Both the position numbers and the translations under genes were made by a program. From positions 124,001-188,000 of the forward strand of contig CAWIRE010000005.1 of NCBI GenBank assembly GCA_963838385.1: DNA of 64,000 nucleotides. The letters are read 5' to 3'. This DNA comes from DAHUYF01 sp963838385 (GTDB lineage: Bacteria > Pseudomonadota > Alphaproteobacteria > ATCC43930 > CGMCC-115725). This document shows, piece by piece, positions 34,388 to 42,842 of this stretch; position 1 is the first letter of the stretch; each line of letters opens with the position of its first letter. A model generated the notes under the pieces. The model was not told where the DNA came from. It ran no database searches and saw only the letters and a program-made list of their open reading frames with translations.

Positions 34388-35997
34388 CAGGGCTCCGAAT
34401 TGTCTATCTTGAAGACAGAGAAAAGGAATTCGAGAGATGGTCGACCGTTCTCACGAAGTGTCTGAGCTTCGGCTCTTTTCATTCCGAAATAGACTGGGCC
34501 GCTGATGAAAAGACCTTCCTATCAGCGCTCTTGAGGCGGCCTCACATCGCGGTTTGCGACATGGACCTGGGCGATGGGTCGCTTCGTTATGCCGGAGCTC
34601 AGATCATCTCGCGGGTCAAAAACCAGTTTCCGGATGTACTCTTTTTCCTTTTAACTGGACAAAACGTGAGTTTGGATAAGTTGGCAGGGCTTGCGAGCCC
34701 CGATCACTACCTAAGCAAGGAGTATCTCGGAACAGATGAATACAATCGATATCTTAAATCGGTAGTAGCGCAGTTGCTGAGGAGGTACCCGGTCGGCGAA
34801 CTCGCGTACAGCTTCGATCTCAGAATGGCAGGTCCTGCCCATTCAAAAAAGGTTAAACTATCCGAGGCAGAACTTCAGTCGATGGCGGAACAGTGTCTTT
34901 ATGGAGTGGATTTAGGGACGGAGGGGACGGACGTCGGAAAGGTTGAATTATCACCTATACCCGGGGGCTTCAGCGGCTCTGGGGTATATCTTATGCACAT
35001 ATGGACCGGTTCACGAAAGAACAGCGTACCTAGTATCTTAAAGATATCGGAACTCTCCAGAGCGCGCGCAGAGCTCTCAAACTACAATCGTTTCGTCAAA
35101 TGGCGCCTGCCGTACCTGTGGCGGGTCGACCTTATGGGGTTCGGATCTTGTGGGAATTTTGGGGCGATCTGCTACTCGTTCGTGATGGGTGGTGGCAAGG
35201 AACCGTCGCCGGCCAATCATTTTTTGCGCAGGGGACAGCTGTCTGTGGTTGATGCCGTCGTCGACAGCATTTTATTTTCAAAAAATCAAAACTGGTATTC
35301 GGAATGTCGCCCAAGTGAGAAAGATGCAAGAATTTATTTTGGAGAGCAGCCGTATTACACACGCAACGCGCGCCGGGCCGATCGCGAGCAGATGTTCAAG
35401 GCAGAACTGCGAAAGCTAGCGCAATCAGGTGGACATAACGTGTATTTTGAGGAAAGCACGTTTGCCTTTTCGGGGAGGCCTTCCATCCCGAATTTGAACC
35501 GATGCCTCTTTAATCGGGACTGGGGAATGGTGACGGAGTGCGTCTGTCACGGCGACCTAAATGGCAATAACGTTATGTACACAGGTGAGGGAAATGAGGT
35601 TGCGTTTATAGACTTCCAGCACACGGGCTTTCACCATCTCTTTCGCGATTTTGTTTCCTTTGAGTCTAGCGTTCGGTTGGAGATTCCTGGCGAAGATCAA
35701 CACTGGGCAGAACAGCGGTTCCCCGACGTGCTAAACGGCGAGGAACGACTGGTCTCGGCTACGTGGGATAGGCTCGATAGTGACGGTACCTACATTGGTG
35801 AGATCAGCAAGATCAGGCACGCGGCCAATCAAAATTTTCCGAGTGAGAGCTTTGCCCTTTACTTAATAGCGAACACGGTTCACTCGCTTTGGTTGCTTGA
35901 AAAGGGCGAGCGTTGGCCTCAATACCAGAAGCACCGTTTACTGGCAGCAGTTGTGGCCGGGTTGGAGGGTTTGGATCGGCTCGCGCGAGAACGGTAG
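34384..35997 (+). CDS. Response-regulator receiver domain fused to an APH-like phosphotransferase/kinase
   Basis: 537 aa. Residues 4-130 are a receiver: acidic pair in IVYLEDREKE (Glu10-Asp11), phospho-acceptor Asp59 in IAVCDMDLGDG, Thr91 in FFLLTGQN, and Lys112 in HYLSKEYLG, all in place. Residues 185-500 have the layout of the aminoglycoside-phosphotransferase/choline-kinase fold: glycine loop PGGFSGSGVYLMH, Lys220 in PSILKISE, Glu230 in RAELSNYNRFV, catalytic loop VCHGDLNGNNVMY (Asp391, Asn395 or Asn396), and metal Asp410 in AFIDFQHTG. All kinase residues needed for catalysis look intact. Inference: phosphotransfer from the overlapping upstream kinase-like gene switches the C-terminal kinase, whose substrate (protein, nucleotide or small molecule) is unknown. 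The gene ends 34 bp before a converging TAXI-receptor gene. Confidence 0.75.
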   Translation: MTGLRIVYLEDREKEFERWSTVLTKCLSFGSFHSEIDWAADEKTFLSALLRRPHIAVCDMDLGDGSLRYAGAQIISRVKNQFPDVLFFLLTGQNVSLDKLAGLASPDHYLSKEYLGTDEYNRYLKSVVAQLLRRYPVGELAYSFDLRMAGPAHSKKVKLSEAELQSMAEQCLYGVDLGTEGTDVGKVELSPIPGGFSGSGVYLMHIWTGSRKNSVPSILKISELSRARAELSNYNRFVKWRLPYLWRVDLMGFGSCGNFGAICYSFVMGGGKEPSPANHFLRRGQLSVVDAVVDSILFSKNQNWYSECRPSEKDARIYFGEQPYYTRNARRADREQMFKAELRKLAQSGGHNVYFEESTFAFSGRPSIPNLNRCLFNRDWGMVTECVCHGDLNGNNVMYTGEGNEVAFIDFQHTGFHHLFRDFVSFESSVRLEIPGEDQHWAEQRFPDVLNGEERLVSATWDRLDSDGTYIGEISKIRHAANQNFPSESFALYLIANTVHSLWLLEKGERWPQYQKHRLLAAVVAGLEGLDRLARER

Positions 35998-36031
35998 CCG
36001 CCAAAAGGACCATGTGCCGCGGCAGCAACGT

Positions 36032-37150
36032 TTAGAGCCCATCCGGGATGTGCAGGCCGATTTCGCGGTAGTAGCGGACGGCGCCGGGGTGGAGCGGGAT
36101 GGTGAGGCCGTCGAGCGCGGTGGCGAGGCGGATGCGGCTGCCGACCGGATGGGTGGCCTCGAGCAGGCGCTGGGTCGCCTGCGACCACAGCGACTTGGTG
36201 ACGGCGTAGACGAGATCGTCGTCGATCTCGGCGCGCGTCACCCACAGCGCCGTCGTGCTCACGGTCGCGGTCTCGTGGTCGAGGCCGGGATAGCTTCCGG
36301 CCGGGATCACGTCGAGGCCGAAGAAATGGAATTTGTGCGTCAGCCGGTCGGCCACCTCGCGCGGGATCGGCAGCAGCCGGATCGGCGTCGTCATGGCGAC
36401 GTCGGCGATCGCCGGCACCGGATATCCGGCGGTCAGGAAGAAGGCGTCGATCCGCCCCTGCACCAGCGCGTCGGCGGCCTCCGACAGGCGCAGATATGTG
36501 CCATCGACCTCGCACTCGTTCAGCCCCGCCGCTTCGAGGATCAGCCGGGCGTCGGCAAGCGTGCCGGATTCGGGCTCGCCGAGCGCCACCGGTCGCCCCT
36601 TGAGGTCGCGCAGGCTCTGGATCGGGCTGTCGGCGCGGACCACGACATGCACATCCTCGGGGTAGAGGCCGGCAATGGCGCGCAGGCTCTTGACCGGCCC
36701 CTCGCTCTTCAGCAGCGCCGCGCCGGCGGAGGCTGCCGTCGCCGCCTTGCCGTGGCCGCAGCGCTTCGGCGCGACCGAGGTGCCGGAATAGGCCCAATAC
36801 GCCATGTCCGATTGCACCAGCGCGGATTCCAGCTGGCCCGTACCGACCGCGACCACGTTCTGAAGCGAGCCCTGGCTCGCCTGGGCCACCGCGACGAGGC
36901 CCGGCACGCCGCAGCTGCCGCCGCGCTCGCAGTCGCGCGCGCCGGGCGGCTTGGAGATGGCGCTCGCCAGCACGCCGCCGATCTGGAAATAGGTGCCGCT
37001 GGTGGCGGCCGTGCCGATGCGGAAGAAGCGCAGCTCCTCCATCGCCCAGCCGGCGACGGGGGCCACCATCATGGCGGCGGCGAGCACGAGGCCCCAGCCC
37101 AGGTGCCGCCGGCCGATCCTGCCACCGCCCAGTTCGGCGAGACGCGCCAT
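36032..37150 (-). CDS. TAXI-family TRAP transporter solute-binding protein
   Basis: A 372-aa periplasmic receptor. An N-terminal membrane/signal segment is RRHLGWGLVLAAAMMVAPVA, with cleavage near AGWAMEE. FFRIGTAATSGTYFQIGGVL is the TAXI signature, and QSDMAYWAYSGT, VVRADSPIQSLRDLKGRPVA and FFLTAGYPVPAIADVA follow. It would bind an organic acid such as glutamate or 2-oxoglutarate. No TRAP permease gene is beside it, so it is an orphan or works with a distant DctQM-type permease. The start at 37150 is fixed by AAGGAGG about 8 nt upstream; the frame is open further but without sense. Confidence 0.88.
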   Translation of the reverse strand: MARLAELGGGRIGRRHLGWGLVLAAAMMVAPVAGWAMEELRFFRIGTAATSGTYFQIGGVLASAISKPPGARDCERGGSCGVPGLVAVAQASQGSLQNVVAVGTGQLESALVQSDMAYWAYSGTSVAPKRCGHGKAATAASAGAALLKSEGPVKSLRAIAGLYPEDVHVVVRADSPIQSLRDLKGRPVALGEPESGTLADARLILEAAGLNECEVDGTYLRLSEAADALVQGRIDAFFLTAGYPVPAIADVAMTTPIRLLPIPREVADRLTHKFHFFGLDVIPAGSYPGLDHETATVSTTALWVTRAEIDDDLVYAVTKSLWSQATQRLLEATHPVGSRIRLATALDGLTIPLHPGAVRYYREIGLHIPDGL

Positions 37151-37413
37151 CCCCCGAACCTCCTTCCGCGTCGCGGGCGTTCGCCGGTCCGGGGGGCTTC
37201 CCCGCCGGTCGGCGATGGCCGGCCGCATCGCTTGCATTGACAACGGCGCACGGACGACACATCTTCCATCGCCATGACCGCTTTTGTCCGGATCGAGCGA
37301 CGACGAACCCGCTGAGCAGCCCCAGGGCTGCCGCTCGGCCTCGGTCGCGTTTGGCCGTCTGCCGGGAGATCCCATCAAAAGTTGTTCCTCATCCCCGCAA
37401 GAGGGGGGCGGTC

Positions 37414-37932
37414 ATGGCGCACACGATCTTTCCCGTCATCAAGCTCGCCAAGGGCGTTCGCTACGAGGTCGACACCGATCGGGCGCGGCTCGACCTGCTG
37501 GTGATCCATGGCTTTCTCGCGCAGTCGCACTGGGCCAAGGGCATCCCGTTCGCGGTGGTCGAGCGCTCGATCGCCCATTCGCTCGCCTTCGGGCTTTATC
37601 GCGACGGCCGCCAGATCGGCTTTGCCCGGGTGGTCACCGACCGTGCGACCTTCGCCTATCTTGCCGATGTCTTCGTCCTGCCGGGGGAGCGCGGCAAGGG
37701 GCTCGGCCGCTGGCTGGTCGAGACGGTGCTGCGCCATCCCGAGCTGCAGGGGCTGCGGCGCTGGCTGCTCGGCACGCGCGACGCGCAGGGGCTCTACGAG
37801 CAATGCGGCTTCCGCGCGCCGCCGCCGCCCTTCGTCTTCATGGAGCGGGTCGACATGACGGTCTATGACGAGGCGCCGGCCCCCGCCGTGGCGCGCCCGC
37901 CCCGGCTGGAGCGACGCCGGGTTTCGGGCTAA
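37414..37932 (+). CDS. GNAT-family N-acetyltransferase
   Basis: A 172-aa GNAT protein. SLAFGLYRDGRQIGFARVVT and YLADVFVLPGERGKGLGRWL contain the acetyl-CoA pyrophosphate loop (RGKGLG). LLGTRDAQGLYEQCGFR is the last conserved strand and helix. The substrate is unknown. The start at ATG 37414 is preceded by a purine-rich GAGGGGGGCGG. The frame is open upstream but mirrors the TAXI gene region. A short basic tail ends the protein. Confidence 0.88.
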   Translation: MAHTIFPVIKLAKGVRYEVDTDRARLDLLVIHGFLAQSHWAKGIPFAVVERSIAHSLAFGLYRDGRQIGFARVVTDRATFAYLADVFVLPGERGKGLGRWLVETVLRHPELQGLRRWLLGTRDAQGLYEQCGFRAPPPPFVFMERVDMTVYDEAPAPAVARPPRLERRRVSG

Positions 37933-37989
37933 GGTCTGGGCTCCCGGTCGCGGCAGAAAAAATCGCCGGACCACGCTCGGGGAGGGCCC

Positions 37990-39150
37990 ATGATCGCCAC
38001 CGTCACCATGCCGCGACTGCTCTATATCGGCGGCGGCGCCGTCGCCGAGGTCACGACGGCGCTGGCCCGGCTCGGCGTGGGCCGGCCGCTGATCGTCACC
38101 GACCGCTTCATGGCAAGCTCCGGCATCCTGGCGAAGCTGACAGACCGGCTCGACGCCGCCGGCATCGCCTGGCAGGTCTTCGCCGACACCGTCCCCGATC
38201 CCACCACCGAGGTGGTCGAGGCGGGAGTGGCGCTGATGCGTGGCGGCGCTTACGACAGCCTCATCGCGCTGGGCGGCGGCAGCCCGATCGACACCGCCAA
38301 GGCGATGTCGGTGCTGGCGGCCAATGGCGGCCGCATGCGCGACTACAAGGTGCCGAACGAGATCCCGCGGTCGGGATTGCCGCTGGTGGCGATCCCGACC
38401 ACCGCCGGTACCGGCTCGGAAGTGACGCGCTTCACCGTCATCACCGATAGTGAGCAGGACGAGAAGATGCTGATCATGGGGCTCGCCTGCTGCCCCGCCG
38501 CGGCGATCGTCGATTACGAGCTCACCCTGTCGATGCCGTGGCGGCTCACCGCCGATACCGGCCTCGACAGCCTGACCCATGCGATCGAGGCCTATGTCAG
38601 CCGCAAGGCCAGCCCGTTCACCGACGGGGTCGCGCGCTCGGCCATGGCGCTCATCGCCCGCAACATCCGGAGTGCCTGCCGCGAGCCCGACAACCGCGCC
38701 GCGCGCGAGGCGATGATGCTGGGTGCCACCCAGGCAGGCATGGCGTTCTCCAATGCCAGCGTCTGCCTCGTCCATGGCATGAGCCGGCCGATCGGCGCCT
38801 TCTTCCACGTGCCGCACGGGCTCTCCAACGCCATGCTGCTGCCGGAGATCACCGCTTTCTCGGCGCCGGCGGCGCTGGCGCGCTACGCCGATTGCGCGCG
38901 GGCCATGGGCGTGGCTTCGGAGAACGAGGGCAATCAGGCGGCGGTGGCGCGGCTCCTCGACGAGCTCACCGCGCTCAACCGCGACCTCGAGGTGCCGACC
39001 CCCAGATCCTACGGCATCGACGAGCGGCGCTATCTCGAGCTGCTGCCGCTGATGGCGAGCCAGGCGCTGGCCTCCGGCTCGCCCGGCAACAACCCGCGCG
39101 TGCCGAGCGCCGACGAGATCGTCGATCTCTACAAGCGCGTCTACGCCTGA
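37990..39150 (+). CDS. Iron-containing alcohol dehydrogenase
   Basis: A 386-aa group III alcohol dehydrogenase. The NAD-binding region includes ALGGGSPIDTAKAMSVLAAN (GGGSPID signature) and LVAIPTTAGTGSEVTRFTVI. The metal region has DTGLDSLTHAIEAYVSRKAS (Asp and His ligands), and the second half VCLVHGMSRPIGAFFHVPHG provides His ligands. The cytoplasmic enzyme oxidises an unidentified alcohol with NAD(P). It is 21 bp upstream of an MBL-fold gene in the same direction, probably the same operon. Confidence 0.93.
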   Translation: MIATVTMPRLLYIGGGAVAEVTTALARLGVGRPLIVTDRFMASSGILAKLTDRLDAAGIAWQVFADTVPDPTTEVVEAGVALMRGGAYDSLIALGGGSPIDTAKAMSVLAANGGRMRDYKVPNEIPRSGLPLVAIPTTAGTGSEVTRFTVITDSEQDEKMLIMGLACCPAAAIVDYELTLSMPWRLTADTGLDSLTHAIEAYVSRKASPFTDGVARSAMALIARNIRSACREPDNRAAREAMMLGATQAGMAFSNASVCLVHGMSRPIGAFFHVPHGLSNAMLLPEITAFSAPAALARYADCARAMGVASENEGNQAAVARLLDELTALNRDLEVPTPRSYGIDERRYLELLPLMASQALASGSPGNNPRVPSADEIVDLYKRVYA

Positions 39151-39171
39151 GACAGATCGAGAGGACGCATC

Positions 39172-40125
39172 ATGGCCAAAGCCTTTGCCTCGCAAGCCGA
39201 TCTCGCGGAGAAGCAGGAGCGCTTCATCCAGCTGGCGGAGAATGCCTGGTGCCTCACCGCCGAGGGCGATCCCAACACCGGCGTCATCATCGGCGATGAC
39301 GGGGTCATGGTCATCGACACCCGCGCGACGCCGGTCATGGCGCAGGACGTCATCCGCCACATCCGGTCGGTGACCGACAAGCCGGTGAAATACGTGCTGC
39401 TGTCGCATTACCACGCGGTGCGGGTGATGGGCGCCTCGGCCTACAAGGCCCCCTACATCATTGCGAGCCAGGGCACGCTGGAGCTCATCGAGGAGCGCGG
39501 CCAGCAGGATTTCGACAGCGAGGTGCAGCGCTTCCCGCGGCTCTTCCGCTCGGTCGAGAGCGTGCCTGGCCTCACCCGGCCCAATCTGGTGTTCGACCGC
39601 GCGCTGACCTTGTGGATGGGCAAGACCGAGGTGCAGATCAGGCATATCGGCAAGGGCCATTCCAAAGGCGACACCATCGCCTGGCTGCCGCGCGAGAAGG
39701 TGCTGTTCTCGGGCGATCTCGTGGAGGAGGGGACCGCGCCCTATTGCGGCGACGCCTATTTCAAGGAATGGCCGGAGACGCTGGAGCGGCTGCGCGCGTT
39801 CAAGCCCGAGAAGCTGGTGCCGGGACGCGGCGATGCGATGATGGACGCGGCGGCCTGCGACCGCGCCATCGCCGCCACCGCCGGCTTCCTGCGCGACATG
39901 CGCGGCTCCGTCGAAGCCGGGGTCAAGGCGGGCAAGGGCCTCAAGGAGGTCTACGAGGCGACCTACCGCGCGATGCAGCCCAAATACGGGCAATGGGTGA
40001 TCTTCGAGCACTGCATGCCCTTCGACGTCTCGCGCTGCTTCGACGAGATGAGCGGCATCGAGCATCCCCGCATCTGGACCGCCGAGCGCGACATCGAGAT
40101 GTGGAAGACGCTGCAGTCGGGGTGA
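39172..40125 (+). CDS. Metallo-beta-lactamase-fold protein with an altered metal motif
   Basis: A 317-aa MBL-fold hydrolase. NTGVIIGDDGVMVIDTRATP and YVLLSHYHAVRVMGASAYKA are its first landmarks. The usual HxHxDH reads H79-Y-H81-A-V-R, so the Asp and third His are replaced by Val and Arg. HIGKGHSKGDTIAWLP and VLFSGDLVEEGTAP still match the family, but the last His site reads PGRGDA instead of PGHG. It may bind one metal or have a different chemistry. It follows the Fe-alcohol dehydrogenase in one transcription unit. The last 68 bp of the gene recur at 45237-45304, beyond the liv operon. Confidence 0.88.
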   Translation: MAKAFASQADLAEKQERFIQLAENAWCLTAEGDPNTGVIIGDDGVMVIDTRATPVMAQDVIRHIRSVTDKPVKYVLLSHYHAVRVMGASAYKAPYIIASQGTLELIEERGQQDFDSEVQRFPRLFRSVESVPGLTRPNLVFDRALTLWMGKTEVQIRHIGKGHSKGDTIAWLPREKVLFSGDLVEEGTAPYCGDAYFKEWPETLERLRAFKPEKLVPGRGDAMMDAAACDRAIAATAGFLRDMRGSVEAGVKAGKGLKEVYEATYRAMQPKYGQWVIFEHCMPFDVSRCFDEMSGIEHPRIWTAERDIEMWKTLQSG

Positions 40126-40129
40126 GGCG
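40058..40129 (+). repeat. 72-bp direct repeat, left copy (3' end of the MBL gene)
   Basis: Begins TCGAGCATCCCCGCATCTGG and runs past the MBL stop codon to GGTGAGGCG. The right copy is at 45237-45308 in the same orientation with 3 mismatches in 72. The pair brackets the liv operon. Confidence 0.9.
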
Positions 40130-40158
40130 GGGCGCGGCGTTCGATCCGTCGAGCTGCG

Positions 40159-41217
40159 TCACGGATCCGAGAGGCTGCCGGCCCGGGAAGCGCCGTCCTT
40201 CGCCGCGGGCCGGTCGGACGACGCCGGGGCGATCACCCTATAGCCGAGCGGAAGAAGACGGAGGCCCAGCAGGTCCTCGACCATGCCCCAGATGCCCCGG
40301 GGTAGAAAGAGCGAGAAGATGAGCGCTGCCGCGCCGAGCCCGACGAGGTACCAGATGCCGCTCGCGCCGAACACGAGCTCGATGAGAAAGAAGAGCAGCG
40401 CGCCGAGGATCGGACCTTCGAACGTGCCGAGCCCGCCCACGAGCGCCATGAAGATCATATACGCCGTCCATTGGACGCCGAAATAGGTGCTAGGCTCGAA
40501 GGTGATTGCGGTCGCGAGCCACAGCGCGCCCGCCATGCCGCATCCGGTGCCGGCGATGACGAAAATGATGCGCTTGGTGGCGAGCACCTCGACGCCCAGC
40601 GATGCCGCCGCTTCTTCGTTGTCGCGGATCGCCTGGATCGAGCCGCCGAGGCGACCGCGCAACAGTGCGAACAGCAGCGCCAGCAGAGCCACCGCGGCGG
40701 CGAGCGCCAGCCAGTAATTGTCGTCGCGGCGCTGTTCCGGCGCGAACGCGTTGAGCGCGATCAACGACGTGCCGGTCTCCCCCTGGATCAACCCGTCGAG
40801 ATTGACGAGAAGATGGCAAAGCTCGGCCACCACCCACATGCCGATCGCAAACTCGCCGCCGCGGAGCCTAAGCGCGAAGGTCGAGAGCAGCAGCGAAACG
40901 AGCCCCGCGGCGAGTGCGCCGAGGATCAGCGCGGGGTAGACGCTCATGCCGGCATGTGACAGACGGATCGCCGCGTAGGCGCCGATGCCGAAGAAGGCCT
41001 GCTGCCCCACCGAGACCAGCCCGCCATAGCCGGCGAGCGCGTTCCACATCGCGCCGAGAATGACGTAGATGAAGAGCGTCGTCAGCTTGTCGATCGCGTT
41101 TGCCCCGAGAATCAGCGGCGCAAAGGCGAGCGCCACGGCGAGCACGCCCGCGCCTGTGGTGGCCGCGACGGATATCGGCGTCCAGCGCTCGATCGCAATG
41201 CCGCCGCGGCGGGTCAC
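40159..41217 (-). CDS. livM: Branched-chain amino-acid-type ABC transporter permease LivM
   Basis: A 352-aa polytopic permease. It starts at a GTG that overlaps the restored livH stop as GTGA (VTRRGGIAIERW). Hydrophobic segments include VLAVALAFAPLILGANAI, and conserved stretches are GYGGLVSVGQQAFFGIGAYA and RLRGGEFAIGMWVVAELCHL. The EAA-like loop is GGSIQAIRDNEEAAASLGVE, and the C-terminal part is GLGTFEGPILGALLFFLIEL. It forms the channel with LivH and is energised by LivG/LivF. In the raw sequence livH reads through into this gene because of a one-base insertion, giving a false 652-aa fusion. Confidence 0.9.
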   Translation of the reverse strand: MTRRGGIAIERWTPISVAATTGAGVLAVALAFAPLILGANAIDKLTTLFIYVILGAMWNALAGYGGLVSVGQQAFFGIGAYAAIRLSHAGMSVYPALILGALAAGLVSLLLSTFALRLRGGEFAIGMWVVAELCHLLVNLDGLIQGETGTSLIALNAFAPEQRRDDNYWLALAAAVALLALLFALLRGRLGGSIQAIRDNEEAAASLGVEVLATKRIIFVIAGTGCGMAGALWLATAITFEPSTYFGVQWTAYMIFMALVGGLGTFEGPILGALLFFLIELVFGASGIWYLVGLGAAALIFSLFLPRGIWGMVEDLLGLRLLPLGYRVIAPASSDRPAAKDGASRAGSLSDP

Positions 41218-42117
41218 GCCGACCGTCCGACCAGCGCTCGAAGCCTGCTGCGCGCTTCGCTTGAGCTCAAGCACAGGCGGATGGCGAGGCCCAGCAGGAA
41301 CACGACATGGCCCGCGATGAGGAACCCGTGCGGATCGATCTGCGCGCCGATGTTCTGCGCCACGCCGAGAACGATTTCCACCGATCAGCGTGCCCCAAAG
41401 CGAATTCATGCCGCCGATCACCACCGCCTCGAAGGCGAAGATGAGCTGGCTCGGACCGGCATAGGGGGCGAAGGCGGCGCGCATGGCGAGGAGCACGCCC
41501 CCGAGCGCCGCGGTCATGACGGCGATAGCGGCGGCGGCCATATAGACGGCCCGCGAGTTGATGCCGACGAGTTCGGCGATATCGGGGTTCTCGGCGGTCG
41601 CGCGAAGGGAGCGGCCCAGGGCGGTCCGCGAGAGAACAAGCTGCAAGCCCGTGAGCAGCAGTAGAGCGGCCGCGAAGATCAGCACCGACAGGCGTCCGAC
41701 GTAGATCTCATCGCCGATCGACCAGCTGTCATAGGCGAGCGCCCCGATCGCGGGGGCGAGCGAGCGGGTGTCGGCGCCGAAGCTCGAGAAGAGCAGATTT
41801 TCGATGACGATGGAAAGACCGAAGGTGCTGAGCAGCGGAACGAGAATGCCGGAGCGCAGGCTGCGTTCCAGCACAGTGCGCTGCAGCACGGCGCCGAAGA
41901 TCGCCATCGCCAGAATCACCGCGATGAGCGCCGGAACGATTGGCAGACCGAACTGCTCCGTGGCAAGCCAGACGAGAAAGGCCGCCAGGACGGCGAGATC
42001 GCCGTGGGCAAGGTTGATGATGCGCATCACGCCGAACATGAGCGAGAGGCCGCAAGCGAGCACCGCATAATAGCCGCCAAGCAGGATGCCCTGCAGGATC
42101 TGGTTGACCCAGATCAT
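41214..42117 (-). CDS. livH: Branched-chain amino-acid-type ABC transporter permease LivH, frameshifted
   Basis: An inner-membrane permease of about 300 aa. MIWVNQILQGILLGGYYAVL, MFGVMRIINLAHGDLAVLAA and GRSLRATAENPDIAELVGIN are LivH landmarks. After SLWGTLIGG the frame breaks. Removing one A from a run of three near 41384 restores IVLGVAQNIGAQIDPHGFLI, AGHVVFLLGLAIRLCL and a TGA at 41214-41216 that overlaps the livM GTG. The 5' ATG overlaps the livF stop (ATGA). The insertion in a homopolymer suggests a base-calling error; otherwise the transporter would be inactive. Confidence 0.87.
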
Positions 42118-42842
42118 GCGCCTCTCCTGTGCTCGGCCGCGCGGCCGAGGCCGAAATAGGCTTCGGTCACCCGCTCGCGCGTCATCGCCGCCGCCGGACC
42201 TTCGAGCACGATGCGGCCTTCGAGCATGCAGGCGACCCGCGTCGCCACGTGCAGGGCGCGGCCAAGATCCTGCTCTACCAGCAGGATCGTCGTGCCTTCG
42301 GCGATGAGACCCTCGAGCGAGCGGTAAACCCGCTCCACCGCGATGGGTGCGAGCCCCAGCGACATTTCGTCGAGGAGCAGGATGCGCGGGTTGGTCATCA
42401 GCGCACGTCCGATCGCAGCGGCTTGCTGCTCGCCGCCCGAGAGGCTCCCGGCCTTTGCTTTGAGGCGCGGCCGCAGGTTCGGGAATATCTCCATGACTTT
42501 GTCGATCGTCCAGCGCCCGGCGCGCTTGCTGGCGCGGGCAACCAGCAGATTGTCCTCGACGGTCATGCCGGGGAAAAGCCGGCGCCCCTCCGGCACCAGC
42601 GCGATCCCTAGAGCGACGCGCCGATAGGCGCGCAGCGGCGTCACATCGACGCCGTCGAGCAGGATGCGGCCCTCCGTCGGCTCGTGGGCGCCGGCGATGG
42701 CCCGCAGCAGGGTCGTTTTGCCGGCGCCATTGGCGCCGATCAGCGCCAGGATCTCGCCCTCGTTGATCTCGAACGAGACGCCACGAACCGCTTGCAAAAG
42801 GCCGTGCCGGACATCCAACTGCTCGACCGCAAGCAGGCTCAC
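42114..42842 (-). CDS. livF: ABC transporter ATP-binding protein LivF
   Basis: A 242-aa ATPase. Walker A is LIGANGAGKTTLLRAIAG. The Q-loop region includes ALVPEGRRLFPGMTVEDNLL, the LivF hallmark. The signature is GSLSGGEQQAAAIGRALMTN, Walker B is ILLLDEMSLGLAP, and the switch His region shows VEQDLGRALHVATRV, where the usual His is replaced (Q-D). It starts at a GTG overlapping the livG stop. It drives the LivHM importer together with LivG. Confidence 0.94.
   Translation of the reverse strand: MSLLAVEQLDVRHGLLQAVRGVSFEINEGEILALIGANGAGKTTLLRAIAGAHEPTEGRILLDGVDVTPLRAYRRVALGIALVPEGRRLFPGMTVEDNLLVARASKRAGRWTIDKVMEIFPNLRPRLKAKAGSLSGGEQQAAAIGRALMTNPRILLLDEMSLGLAPIAVERVYRSLEGLIAEGTTILLVEQDLGRALHVATRVACMLEGRIVLEGPAAAMTRERVTEAYFGLGRAAEHRRGA

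Noticed and set aside
31144..36031. Mobile element ends or attachment sites for the island
   Set aside because: I compared both edges for direct or inverted repeats and for integrase or transposase motifs and found none convincing, so mobility rests on composition only.
40159..42117. A 652-residue LivH-LivM fusion protein
   Set aside because: The junction sequence is nonsense. Removing one A near 41384 gives separate, normal livH and livM with a GTGA overlap.
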